DNA of 11,726 nt from an uncultured Flavobacterium sp. (GCF_946481155.1 NZ_CAMLMK010000082.1:1-11726); one strand, 5' to 3'; counted from the stretch's first letter, positions 1 to 6,350 are shown. A program made the numbers and translations. Notes: generated by a model not told the origin, from the sequence alone.

Positions 1-78
1 ATTTTTTACTGTTTCATAGTCATGATTTTCCATTCCCTGCCAGTATTTTTTTTCCAATTCAATAATCTGTGGTACCAT
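1..78 (-). CDS. NTF2-like / SnoaL-type small protein, N-terminus only (partial)
   Basis: Reading leftwards from the ATG at 78-76, an open frame of 26 codons runs off the left edge. It begins MVPQIIELEKKYWQGMENHD and continues YETVKN. This amphipathic first helix, with the pattern ELEKKYWxxMxxxDxETV, is the usual opening of NTF2-like/DUF4440-type proteins of about 110-130 residues, which form a cone-shaped alpha+beta fold and often bind or process small ligands. Only the first helix is visible, so no active-site residue can be judged and the family call is an inference from the motif. No Shine-Dalgarno sequence precedes it, as is normal in Bacteroidetes. It lies downstream of the S9 peptidase on the same strand but is separated from it by a strong terminator, so it probably has its own promoter somewhere in 79-180. 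Confidence 0.55.
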   Translation of the reverse strand, partial: MVPQIIELEKKYWQGMENHDYETVKN

Positions 79-181
79 AATTTCTTAGTTTTTAGATTAA
101 ACGATTGCTATTACAAAGTTCAGACAAAAACAAAAGCATCGTTATTACTTTAACATAGATTTGATTTTAATTGGTTATGAT

Positions 182-220
182 AAAACAAAAAATCCGCCTC
201 ATTTTCACAAGACGGATTTT
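182..220 (-). terminator. Rho-independent terminator after the S9 peptidase gene
   Basis: On the minus strand the arms AAAATCCGTCTT and GAGGCGGATTTT pair as a 12-bp stem (two G-U pairs, the first 8 bp perfect) around an 8-nt loop. A T-rich tract follows (complement of the A-run at 182-192). It lies about 40 nt past the peptidase stop and separates that gene from the NTF2-like gene. Confidence 0.85.
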
Positions 221-262
221 CTAAATATCTAACAATTTAAGAAGTCTAAGATTCTAAGACGT

Positions 263-2434
263 CTATTTCTTCAAATGTGTATTAAAATAATCGGCAATCT
301 TGGCATACATATGAATTCTGTCTCTGCCACCCACATTATGCTCGTGGTTAGGATATAAGAAGTAATCCACCTGTTTTCCTGCTTTAATGCAAGCTTCCAC
401 AAAGTTCATACTGTTTTGCTGTACAACAACAGGATCCTGTGCTCCGTGAATAATTAATAAACGACCTTTTAAGTCTTTTGCTTTGTCTAATAGGGAAGCG
501 TTTGCATAACCATCCGGGTTTTCCTGAGGCATGTCCATATAACGCTCACCATACATTACTTCGTAATATTTCCAGTCGATTACTGGTCCGCCAGCAACAC
601 CCACTTTAAATACATCGTTTTGTTTTGTCATTAAGGAAGTTGTCATGAATCCTCCGAAACTCCATCCGAAAACGCCAATCTTATCAGGATCAACAAACGC
701 TTTCGATTTCAGGAATTCAATCCCTTTCATCTGATCGGCCATTTCGTTTACGCCTAACTGTCTATGCGTAACATCGCAGAATTTCTTTCCGCGGGAATCA
801 CTTCCTCTGTTGTCCAGCGTAAAAACCACATAACCTTGCTGTGCCATATAATAATCGAAGTAGCCACCGCCGCCCATCCAACGGTTGTTCACCAATTGTG
901 CATGTGAACCTCCGTAAACATAAAGCATTACAGGGTATTTTTTAGTCACATCAAAGTTGGCTGGATAGATGATTCTTCCGTTTAAAGGCGTTTTTCCGTC
1001 TGCAGAAGTGATCGTAACCAATTCCATTTTCGGCATGGTGATTTTTCCTGTGAAAGGATTATCTGCTTTTAATAATGTAGTTGCTTTTTTGGATTTCACA
1101 TCGATAACCGAAATCTCGTTTGGCGTGGTCACATTGCTGTACTGGTCCAAAACCATTGTCCCGTCCGAAGAAACTGAAGCATTATGCATGCCGGAAACTG
1201 TCGTCAATTGGACAGTTTTCCCTGATTTCAAATCAACCTGATATAATTGTTTGTCTAAACCATTGTTAGCCGTACCCATGTAGTTGATCTTTGTTGCTTT
1301 TGCATCAAAACCTAAAAAGTCTTTTACCACGACATCTTTGTAACCAAGGTTTTTCAACAATTTCCCATCCGTGTTGTACAAATACATTTGGTTGAATCCG
1401 TAGAAATCCGTTTGGTAGATAAATTGGTTCGGATTGTTCGGGACGAAGGTTAATGCATGCTGAGGCTCAACCCAAGTTGACGCTTTCTCTTCAAACAATG
1501 TCTTAATGAAAGCTCCTGTTGCAGCATTGTATTTGTTGAATTTCAGATGATTCTGTTCACGGTTTAATATTCCGATGAAGATGTATTTTCCTGTTGGCTC
1601 CCATGAAACCATCGTTAAATACTGTTCTTTCGGCTCACCCGTCTGGATCGTAACTTTATTACCTGAAGCGACGTCGTAAACAACCAATGTTACATTTTCG
1701 CTGGTCATCCCTGCCATTGGATATTTTATGTCTTTGTTTACAGCTTCACGTTCGTTCCAGTTGATGATAGGGTAGTTGCCCACCATAGTTTCGTCTTTTC
1801 TGTAATATGCTAATTGTGTTCCGGCTTCGTTCCACCACATTCCGCGGTCGATACCGAATTCCTGACGATGAACATAATCCGATCCGTTAACGATTGCCAG
1901 ATTTTGGTCGTTGGTTACTTCCAATACGTTTCCGTTTGAAGAAGTGATTCGGATGTTATTGTCTTTTAACCACGCAACATTTCCATTTGCGGCAAATTTT
2001 GCCTGAGTGCCTTCAGTCGAATAAGTTACAACTTTGGTGATTTGCTTTGAAACCACATCGTACGCTACTTTATAATTGTTCTTTTTTCCGGCAATTTCGG
2101 TCTCAAAGGTATTGGCTGTTTTCCATTCTATTACAGAAGGAAAAGATTTTACGCTGAATTCATCCCCGGTTATTTTTGATTTTAAAGCACTTTCAAAATC
2201 AGATTTTGTTGCCAGGGTTGTTTCTTTCCAGTTAGCAGCAGCGCTTTTTTCCAATAAATTGGCATAATCTGTACTAAGGTAAGTAACCGATTTCGAGTTT
2301 TTACGCCACTGTTGGGCAGTTTGCGTGGCGGGAGCATATTTTCTTCCGCCCAATACAGTTTCTTCAATCGTCAGGTTTTGTGCGAATGTTGTCACCGCAC
2401 CCGTTAGAAGAAGGAATAAAGTAAACTTTTTCAT
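263..2434 (-). CDS. Secreted S9-family peptidase, DPP IV type (N-terminal beta-propeller plus alpha/beta-hydrolase)
   Basis: The 723-residue protein starts with a signal peptide (about residues 1-19, ending TTFAQ), so it should act in the periplasm or at the cell surface. Roughly residues 100-460 look like the DPP IV N-terminal beta-propeller, and about 510-723 is the S9 catalytic domain. The catalytic triad is intact: Ser592 in GWSFGG, Asp667 in GAQDPVV and His699 in NHEHNV. Spacings of 75 and 32 residues closely match human DPP4 (78 and 32). Family members remove N-terminal di- or tripeptides from proline-containing peptides. The N-terminal-amine recognition motif, YEEE in classical DPP4, appears here as HRQE (residues 189-192), so only one of the two recognition glutamates is kept and strict DPP4 specificity is uncertain. 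Length is typical of bacterial DPP IV. The gene is monocistronic, with its own terminator and no partner gene. Confidence 0.93.
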   Translation of the reverse strand: MKKFTLFLLLTGAVTTFAQNLTIEETVLGGRKYAPATQTAQQWRKNSKSVTYLSTDYANLLEKSAAANWKETTLATKSDFESALKSKITGDEFSVKSFPSVIEWKTANTFETEIAGKKNNYKVAYDVVSKQITKVVTYSTEGTQAKFAANGNVAWLKDNNIRITSSNGNVLEVTNDQNLAIVNGSDYVHRQEFGIDRGMWWNEAGTQLAYYRKDETMVGNYPIINWNEREAVNKDIKYPMAGMTSENVTLVVYDVASGNKVTIQTGEPKEQYLTMVSWEPTGKYIFIGILNREQNHLKFNKYNAATGAFIKTLFEEKASTWVEPQHALTFVPNNPNQFIYQTDFYGFNQMYLYNTDGKLLKNLGYKDVVVKDFLGFDAKATKINYMGTANNGLDKQLYQVDLKSGKTVQLTTVSGMHNASVSSDGTMVLDQYSNVTTPNEISVIDVKSKKATTLLKADNPFTGKITMPKMELVTITSADGKTPLNGRIIYPANFDVTKKYPVMLYVYGGSHAQLVNNRWMGGGGYFDYYMAQQGYVVFTLDNRGSDSRGKKFCDVTHRQLGVNEMADQMKGIEFLKSKAFVDPDKIGVFGWSFGGFMTTSLMTKQNDVFKVGVAGGPVIDWKYYEVMYGERYMDMPQENPDGYANASLLDKAKDLKGRLLIIHGAQDPVVVQQNSMNFVEACIKAGKQVDYFLYPNHEHNVGGRDRIHMYAKIADYFNTHLKK

Positions 2435-2466
2435 TTGTCGTTAAAAATTTAAGGGGCTAATTTATA

Positions 2467-2501
2467 CAAAGTTGGATTCCTATTGTGTTAAGAAATGCAA
2501 A
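2467..2501 (-). promoter_or_regulatory. Possible promoter of the S9 peptidase gene
   Basis: On the minus strand a TTTG box (2501-2498) is followed after 23 nt by CAACTTTG (2474-2467), which has one mismatch to the Bacteroidetes -7 consensus TAnnTTTG. The implied start site is roughly 25 nt before the ATG. Spacing is at the long end of the accepted range, so this is only a candidate. Confidence 0.3.
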
Positions 2502-2547
2502 AATTATTTGATACATCAAATAATTACGAATTTACCTGATTTGTTAC

Positions 2548-2585
2548 AAAAAAGAAATCCGCTAATGACTACTCAAAAGCGGATT
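2548..2585 (-). terminator. Rho-independent terminator after the trans-sulfuration enzyme gene
   Basis: A perfect 8-bp stem, AATCCGCT (2556-2563) with AGCGGATT (2578-2585), has a 14-nt loop. On the minus strand it is followed by a T-rich tract (TTTCTTTTTTG, complement of 2547-2557). It lies 22 nt beyond the stop codon of the PLP enzyme and upstream of the peptidase promoter region. Confidence 0.8.
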
Positions 2586-2607
2586 ACTAACTAAAAAACT
2601 AAAAAAC

Positions 2608-3813
2608 TTAATTTAAAATCAAAAGTTCCTCCATACAATGTTTCATCATAGTGTAGGTCCTTTCAATATCGTTATCCAAACCGATGGAGAAACGGATCAA
2701 TCCGTCGGTAAGGCCCATTTCTTGTTGTTCGTCCAACGGAATTTCAGAAGAAGTTGAAGTTCCCGGCGCACTGAATAAAGTCTTGTAAAATCCTAAGCTT
2801 ACTGCCAGATAACCTAAGTTCTTTTCCTGCATTAATTCCATCAAAGCATTGGCATTGTCTAAGGAACCAACGTCTATCGTCATCATCCCTCCAAAGCCAT
2901 ATTCCGGGTTAATCATGCTTTTGTAGATCTCATGGCTTGGATGTGATTTTAAACCTGGATATACTGTTTTTATTCCGTCAGCTTCAAATCGTTCTGCCAA
3001 ATATTGTGCATTCTGACTGTGCTGTTTCATACGGATGTGAAGGGTACGAAGGTTTTTCATCACACTCGCGGAACGTAAACTATCCATTGTAGGACCTAAA
3101 AGCATACTTGCCCCGTTGTTCACATTTTTCAAATCGTTGATGAATTCCTGTGAAGCACAAACCACACCACCAACAGTATCACTGCTTCCGTTGATGTACT
3201 TCGTTAAACTGTGGATTACAATATCGGCGCCTAATTTAGCAGGAGCAACGGATAGTGGAGAAAATGTATTGTCAACAACCAATTTAAGATTGTGTCTTTT
3301 TGCAATTCTAGAAAGCGAAGCGATGTCAGCTACTTCCAATAAAGGATTGCTCACGGTCTCACAGTATAGTACTTTAGTGTTTGGAGTGATTGCTGCTTCT
3401 ACAACGTCCAGTTTAGTAATGTCCACGAACGTTGTGCTGATGCCCATACGAGGAACGAAGTTTTTTAAGAAGGCATAAGTTCCTCCGTAAATCGTACGAC
3501 TGGAAACAATATGATCACCATTTCCGCATAATTGCAATAAAGTAGGAGTGATAGCACCCATTCCTGAAGCAGAAACATTAGCGCTTTCAGTTCCTTCCAT
3601 TGCGGCCAATGCCTTATCCAAATACAAATTACTTGGTGAAGAATGACGTGAATATAGGTAACAGCCTTCAGCATTTCCTTCAAAAGTATCAAACATTGTT
3701 TTCGCTGAAAGGAAAGTATATGTAGAACTATCAGAAATCGAAGGGTTTACGCCTCCAAATTCCCCAAAGTACTGTAAATCCTGAATGTTGTCTGCCGGGT
3801 TAAATTTTTTCAT
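2608..3813 (-). CDS. PLP-dependent trans-sulfuration enzyme (methionine gamma-lyase / cystathionine lyase family)
   Basis: The 401-residue cytoplasmic enzyme is of the Cys/Met-metabolism PLP family (fold type I). Visible family residues are Tyr54 and Arg56 of YSRHSSPS (phosphate binding from the neighbouring subunit), Tyr109 of YGGTY (stacks on the cofactor), Asp181 of VVDNTF (pairs with the pyridine nitrogen), Lys205 of HSLTKYINGS (Schiff-base lysine) and Arg374 of RFSIGLD (substrate carboxylate). The family splits C-S bonds or exchanges gamma-substituents of Met, Cys, homoserine or cystathionine. The overall look, including the long N-terminal segment, is closest to methionine gamma-lyases. 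However, the cysteine typical of those enzymes (YGC) is Gly111 here, so the substrate cannot be fixed from sequence. It is divergent from an Lrp/AsnC regulator, which favours an amino-acid degradation or sulfur-scavenging role. The start at MKKFNPADN is the only sensible one. Confidence 0.9.
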   Translation of the reverse strand: MKKFNPADNIQDLQYFGEFGGVNPSISDSSTYTFLSAKTMFDTFEGNAEGCYLYSRHSSPSNLYLDKALAAMEGTESANVSASGMGAITPTLLQLCGNGDHIVSSRTIYGGTYAFLKNFVPRMGISTTFVDITKLDVVEAAITPNTKVLYCETVSNPLLEVADIASLSRIAKRHNLKLVVDNTFSPLSVAPAKLGADIVIHSLTKYINGSSDTVGGVVCASQEFINDLKNVNNGASMLLGPTMDSLRSASVMKNLRTLHIRMKQHSQNAQYLAERFEADGIKTVYPGLKSHPSHEIYKSMINPEYGFGGMMTIDVGSLDNANALMELMQEKNLGYLAVSLGFYKTLFSAPGTSTSSEIPLDEQQEMGLTDGLIRFSIGLDNDIERTYTMMKHCMEELLILN

Positions 3814-3850
3814 AATAAATTATTAGTAGGTGGTGTAGTTATAAAGAGGT

Positions 3851-3881
3851 CAAATTACGTTTATTCAGGAAAATTAATCAA
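3851..3881 (-). promoter_or_regulatory. Possible promoter of the trans-sulfuration enzyme gene
   Basis: On the minus strand a TTG (3881-3879) is followed after about 20 nt by GTAATTTG (3858-3851), an imperfect TAnnTTTG box with one spacer base missing. The putative -33 box falls inside the inverted repeat at 3872-3898, so a protein bound there would directly affect transcription of this gene. Weak on its own. Confidence 0.3.
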
Positions 3882-3898
3882 TGCAAACCTGATTAATT
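3872..3898. promoter_or_regulatory. Inverted repeat, candidate Lrp/AsnC operator between divergent genes
   Basis: The arms AATTAATCA (3872-3880) and TGATTAATT (3890-3898) are perfect 9-bp inverted repeats with a 9-nt spacer, so half-site centres are 18 nt apart. The repeat sits in the 175-nt region between the PLP enzyme and the Lrp/AsnC gene. No T-tract follows in either direction, which argues against a terminator. Lrp-family dimers bind AT-rich dyad sites, often next to their own gene. The assignment to this regulator is inference from position and symmetry. Confidence 0.5.
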
Positions 3899-3953
3899 AG
3901 AAAATAAATCTACATAAATTAATAATTTTAGATGTTATATGGCTATTATTTGT

Positions 3954-3961
3954 TAAATTTG
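3954..3961 (+). promoter_or_regulatory. -7 promoter box of the Lrp/AsnC regulator gene
   Basis: TAAATTTG matches the Bacteroidetes -7 consensus TAnnTTTG exactly. No good TTTG box is seen about 20 nt upstream, so activation or a weak -33 element is possible. Transcription would start near 3967, downstream of the upstream in-frame ATG at 3932. This supports the ATG at 3989 as the true start, with a leader of about 20 nt. Confidence 0.5.
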
Positions 3962-3988
3962 ACTTTCAAACCAAAAAAAATTCTTCCG

Positions 3989-4447
3989 ATGAACTTCGAT
4001 GCAATAGATAAAAAACTACTGAAACTGCTACAGTCCGACAGTAAGCAGACAACAAAAGAGCTTTCCCTGAAACTGAATCTTTCTGTTACAGCTGTTTATG
4101 AACGGATAAAAAAGCTCGAGAAAGAGGGGATCATCAATAAATATGTCGCCTTAGTCAACCGAAATAAGATAGACAAAGGATTTGTGGTTTTCTGCCATCT
4201 GAAGTTGTTGCAGCACACAAAAGAGTTCATCAATCAGTTTGAAAAAGAAGTAGTGCAGCTAAATGAAGTCCTGGAATGCTTCCACGTGAGTGGTGATTAC
4301 GATTATATTCTGAAAGTCTGCGTAAAGGATATGGAAGAATATCGGGAATTTATGGTAACAAAACTGACTACGCTTCAGCATATTGGCAGTACACACAGCA
4401 CTTTCATGATTGGTGAGGTAAAAAACACTACAGCTTTTTACCTGTAA
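3989..4447 (+). CDS. Lrp/AsnC family transcriptional regulator
   Basis: From the ATG at 3989 this is a 152-residue DNA-binding regulator of normal Lrp/AsnC length. Residues 1-52 form the helix-turn-helix domain, opening with the family signature MNFDAIDKKLLKLLQ; the recognition helix lies around SVTAVYERIKKLEKEG (32-47). Residues about 65-142 form the RAM ligand-binding domain, with the effector-pocket motif VSGDYDYILKV at 100-110. An upstream in-frame ATG at 3932 would add 19 residues, but it lies before the likely -7 box and the extension does not resemble the family, so I reject it. The family senses amino acids and commonly regulates a neighbouring catabolic or biosynthetic gene. Here the divergent PLP trans-sulfuration enzyme and the inverted repeat between them suggest that gene, and possibly autoregulation, as the target. 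No convincing terminator follows, so readthrough into the small peptide gene 88 nt downstream is possible. Confidence 0.92.
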   Translation: MNFDAIDKKLLKLLQSDSKQTTKELSLKLNLSVTAVYERIKKLEKEGIINKYVALVNRNKIDKGFVVFCHLKLLQHTKEFINQFEKEVVQLNEVLECFHVSGDYDYILKVCVKDMEEYREFMVTKLTTLQHIGSTHSTFMIGEVKNTTAFYL

Positions 4448-4481
4448 AAATCTCACAAAATTAACTAAAAGTCTTTTTTAC

Positions 4482-4514
4482 TTTGTAAAGAAAATAGTAC
4501 TTTCGTTAGATTAT
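4482..4514 (+). promoter_or_regulatory. Weak candidate promoter of the Cys-rich peptide gene
   Basis: TTTG at 4482-4485 is followed after 21 nt by TAGATTAT (4507-4514), a poor -7 match. An alternative -7 box is TACTTTCG (4498-4505), one mismatch from TAnnTTTG but with no good -33 box. Either would start transcription 15-25 nt before the ATG at 4536. The true promoter cannot be settled by eye, and readthrough from the regulator gene is an alternative. Confidence 0.25.
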
Positions 4515-4535
4515 TAATCAAAAAAAGTAATTTTT

Positions 4536-4739
4536 ATGAAAACAAGACTTTTAAACATTGCAGGAGCAGAAGTGCTTTCAAACGAAAGCCTGAAATCAAT
4601 CAACGGACAAGGTAAAGGAAATCCGGATTTATCACTTTGCGGATGTTCATGCAGTGGTGCTGTAACCGGACCTTTTTATTGTGGTGATTACATTGCATGC
4701 CCACAAATCTATACTTGCGATGACGCTGCTGCAATCTAA
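4536..4739 (+). CDS. Small Cys-rich peptide with double-glycine-like leader (bacteriocin-like / RiPP-like precursor)
   Basis: The 67-residue product has two distinct halves. Residues 1-28 resemble the short export leaders of Bacteroidetes bacteriocin-like peptides: L14-S15, L19-K20 and I22-x-G24 fit LSxxxLKxIxG(G). The usual second glycine is Gln25, with further glycines at 26 and 28. Residues 29-67 carry six cysteines (35, 37, 39, 49, 55, 61; C-x-C-x-C-x9-C-x5-C-x5-C), no Lys or Arg and four Asp, so the core is acidic. This fits a peptide cleaved and exported by a C39-peptidase ABC transporter, with disulfides or other crosslinks formed afterwards. No transporter, maturase or immunity gene is in the window, so any machinery would be encoded elsewhere. 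It has a dedicated terminator and lies between the Lrp/AsnC regulator and lpdA. I do not recognise a characterised relative, so activity (antimicrobial, signal or structural) is unknown. The coding call is solid; the class is an inference. Confidence 0.75.
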   Translation: MKTRLLNIAGAEVLSNESLKSINGQGKGNPDLSLCGCSCSGAVTGPFYCGDYIACPQIYTCDDAAAI

Positions 4740-4759
4740 GTTTTAGTTTGAAAAAAGAC

Positions 4760-4788
4760 AACCCTAAAAGAAATTTTAGGGTTTTTTT
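4760..4788 (+). terminator. Rho-independent terminator after the Cys-rich peptide gene
   Basis: A perfect 10-bp stem, AACCCTAAAA (4760-4769) with TTTTAGGGTT (4774-4783), is closed by a GAAA tetraloop and followed by seven Ts (4782-4788). It begins 20 nt after the peptide stop codon and isolates that gene from lpdA. A-rich sequence on the left could also let it work in reverse, but no minus-strand gene needs it. Confidence 0.92.
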
Positions 4789-4820
4789 ATGTCTTGTTGG
4801 GATATTCCTTCAGAAACCAA

Positions 4821-4849
4821 TTTGGTATAAACAAAATTCCTTAATTTTG
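4821..4849 (+). promoter_or_regulatory. Promoter of lpdA
   Basis: TTTG (4821-4824), a 17-nt spacer and TAATTTTG (4842-4849) match the Bacteroidetes primary-sigma promoter pattern (TTTG, 17-23 nt, TAnnTTTG) exactly. The predicted start near 4855 gives an A-rich leader of about 33 nt before the ATG at 4888. This is the best-formed promoter in the window. Confidence 0.65.
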
Positions 4850-4887
4850 TCACTCGAAATTTTAAAACACAACATAAAATAAATACT

Positions 4888-6291
4888 ATGAGTTCATTTG
4901 ACGTAGTTGTTATAGGTTCAGGTCCCGGTGGTTATGTTGCAGCGATTCGTTGCGCACAGTTGGGAATGAAAACTGCCATTATAGAAAAATATTCAACCCT
5001 TGGAGGTACTTGCCTTAATGTAGGCTGTATCCCATCAAAAGCATTATTAGCTTCTTCTCATCATTATGAGGAATTACAGCACTTTGCAGATCATGGAATT
5101 GAGGTTTCAGGTGATGTGAAAGTAAATCTGGAGAAAATGATCGGCCGCAAGCAAGCAGTTGTAGATCAGACTTCAGGCGGAGTAAAATTCCTTATGGATA
5201 AAAACAAAATCACTGTTTTTGAAGGTGTTGGTTCATTTGAAAATGCAACTACTATCAATGTAACGAAAGCAGATGGTTCCGTTGAAAAAATTGAAGCTAA
5301 GAATACAATCATTGCGACAGGTTCAAAACCTTCGTCTTTGCCGTTTATCAAAATCGATAAAGAAAGAATCATTACTTCAACCGAAGCCTTAAAACTGAAA
5401 GAGGTTCCGAAACACCTTGTAATTATTGGTGGTGGAGTTATCGGTTTGGAGTTAGGACAAGTATATTTACGTCTTGGTTCACAGGTTTCCGTAGTGGAAT
5501 TCATGGACAGAATTATTCCGGGCATGGATGGCGGTTTGTCAAAAGAACTGACAAAAGTGCTTAAAAAACAAGGAATGAAATTCTATACTTCCCACAAAGT
5601 ACAGGCTGTTGAAAGAGCAGGTGATGTTGTTACCGTAAAAGCTGAAAACGCTAAAGGAGAAATCATCACTTTAGAAGGAGATTATTCTTTGGTTTCTGTG
5701 GGTCGCCGCCCTTATACAGACGGATTGAATGCAGACAAAGCAGGAGTGAAAATCACAGAAAGAGGCCAGGTGGAAGTAAACGATCATTTGCAGACTACAG
5801 CTTCAAATATCTACGCTATCGGAGATGTTGTTCGTGGAGCAATGTTAGCACATAAAGCTGAAGAAGAAGGTGTTATGGTTGCGGAATATTTGGCAGGACA
5901 AAAACCTCATATCGATTATAACTTGATTCCGGGTGTGGTTTATACCTGGCCGGAAGTTGCTGCTGTCGGTAAAACAGAAGAGCAATTAAAAGAAGCAGGT
6001 GTAGCATACAAAGCAGGAAGTTTCCCTTTCAAAGCGTTAGGCCGTGCCCGTGCAAGTGCTGATAACGATGGTTTCGTAAAAATCCTTGCTGATGCAAAAA
6101 CGGACGAAGTTTTAGGAATTCACATCATCGGTGCAAGAGCAGCGGATTTAATCGCTGAAGCTGTCACTGCAATGGAATTCCGCGCTTCTGCAGAAGATAT
6201 TTCAAGAATGTCACACGCACACCCAACTTTCGCGGAAGCTATCAAAGAAGCTGCATTAGCTGCTACTGAAAATAGAGCGTTACATGTGTAA
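4888..6291 (+). CDS. lpdA: Dihydrolipoyl dehydrogenase (E3 of 2-oxoacid dehydrogenase complexes)
   Basis: The 467-residue FAD-dependent disulfide oxidoreductase reoxidises dihydrolipoamide on E2 subunits of the pyruvate, 2-oxoglutarate or branched-chain dehydrogenase complexes, or on glycine-cleavage H protein, passing electrons to NAD+. The FAD dinucleotide-binding motif is GSGPGG (10-15). The redox-active pair is Cys42/Cys47 in GGTCLNVGCIPSK. The NAD-binding GGGVIG is at 181-186 with Glu188, and the second FAD motif is IYAIGDV. The C-terminal dimerisation domain carries the catalytic base His445 and Glu450 in HAHPTFAE. All key residues and the full length are present. It stands alone between a peptide gene and a convergent DoxX gene, with no E1 or E2 gene in view, so it may serve several complexes. 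It has its own promoter and terminator. Confidence 0.97.
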   Translation: MSSFDVVVIGSGPGGYVAAIRCAQLGMKTAIIEKYSTLGGTCLNVGCIPSKALLASSHHYEELQHFADHGIEVSGDVKVNLEKMIGRKQAVVDQTSGGVKFLMDKNKITVFEGVGSFENATTINVTKADGSVEKIEAKNTIIATGSKPSSLPFIKIDKERIITSTEALKLKEVPKHLVIIGGGVIGLELGQVYLRLGSQVSVVEFMDRIIPGMDGGLSKELTKVLKKQGMKFYTSHKVQAVERAGDVVTVKAENAKGEIITLEGDYSLVSVGRRPYTDGLNADKAGVKITERGQVEVNDHLQTTASNIYAIGDVVRGAMLAHKAEEEGVMVAEYLAGQKPHIDYNLIPGVVYTWPEVAAVGKTEEQLKEAGVAYKAGSFPFKALGRARASADNDGFVKILADAKTDEVLGIHIIGARAADLIAEAVTAMEFRASAEDISRMSHAHPTFAEAIKEAALAATENRALHV

Positions 6292-6312
6292 TCAATCTTA
6301 GATTTAAATAAT

Positions 6313-6346
6313 AAAACCCACTCATTGAGTGGGTTTTGTATTTTTT
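6313..6346. terminator. Bidirectional terminator between lpdA (+) and the DoxX gene (-)
   Basis: The arms AAAACCCACTCA (6313-6324) and TGAGTGGGTTTT (6326-6337) form a near-perfect palindrome with one central base, giving an effective stem of about 11 bp. On the plus strand TTTTGTATTTTTT follows, a good U-tract for lpdA, whose stop is 22 nt upstream. On the minus strand the tail TTTTATTATTT is weaker but usable for the convergent DoxX gene, whose stop is about 13 nt away. Confidence 0.9.
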
Positions 6347-6350
6347 AGCA

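Noticed and set aside
969..1241. Open frame of 90 codons on the plus strand inside the S9 peptidase gene
   Set aside because: It is antisense to a conserved coding region, shows no recognisable domain and has no promoter-like sequence; a shadow frame.
3116..3478. Open frame of 120 codons on the plus strand opposite the trans-sulfuration gene
   Set aside because: It is antisense to well-conserved catalytic motifs of the PLP enzyme and has no family resemblance; a shadow frame.
4474..4491. AT-rich hairpin (TTTAC/GTAAA) after the Lrp/AsnC gene, considered as terminator
   Set aside because: The stem is short with no G-C core, and it is followed by A-rich rather than T-rich sequence.
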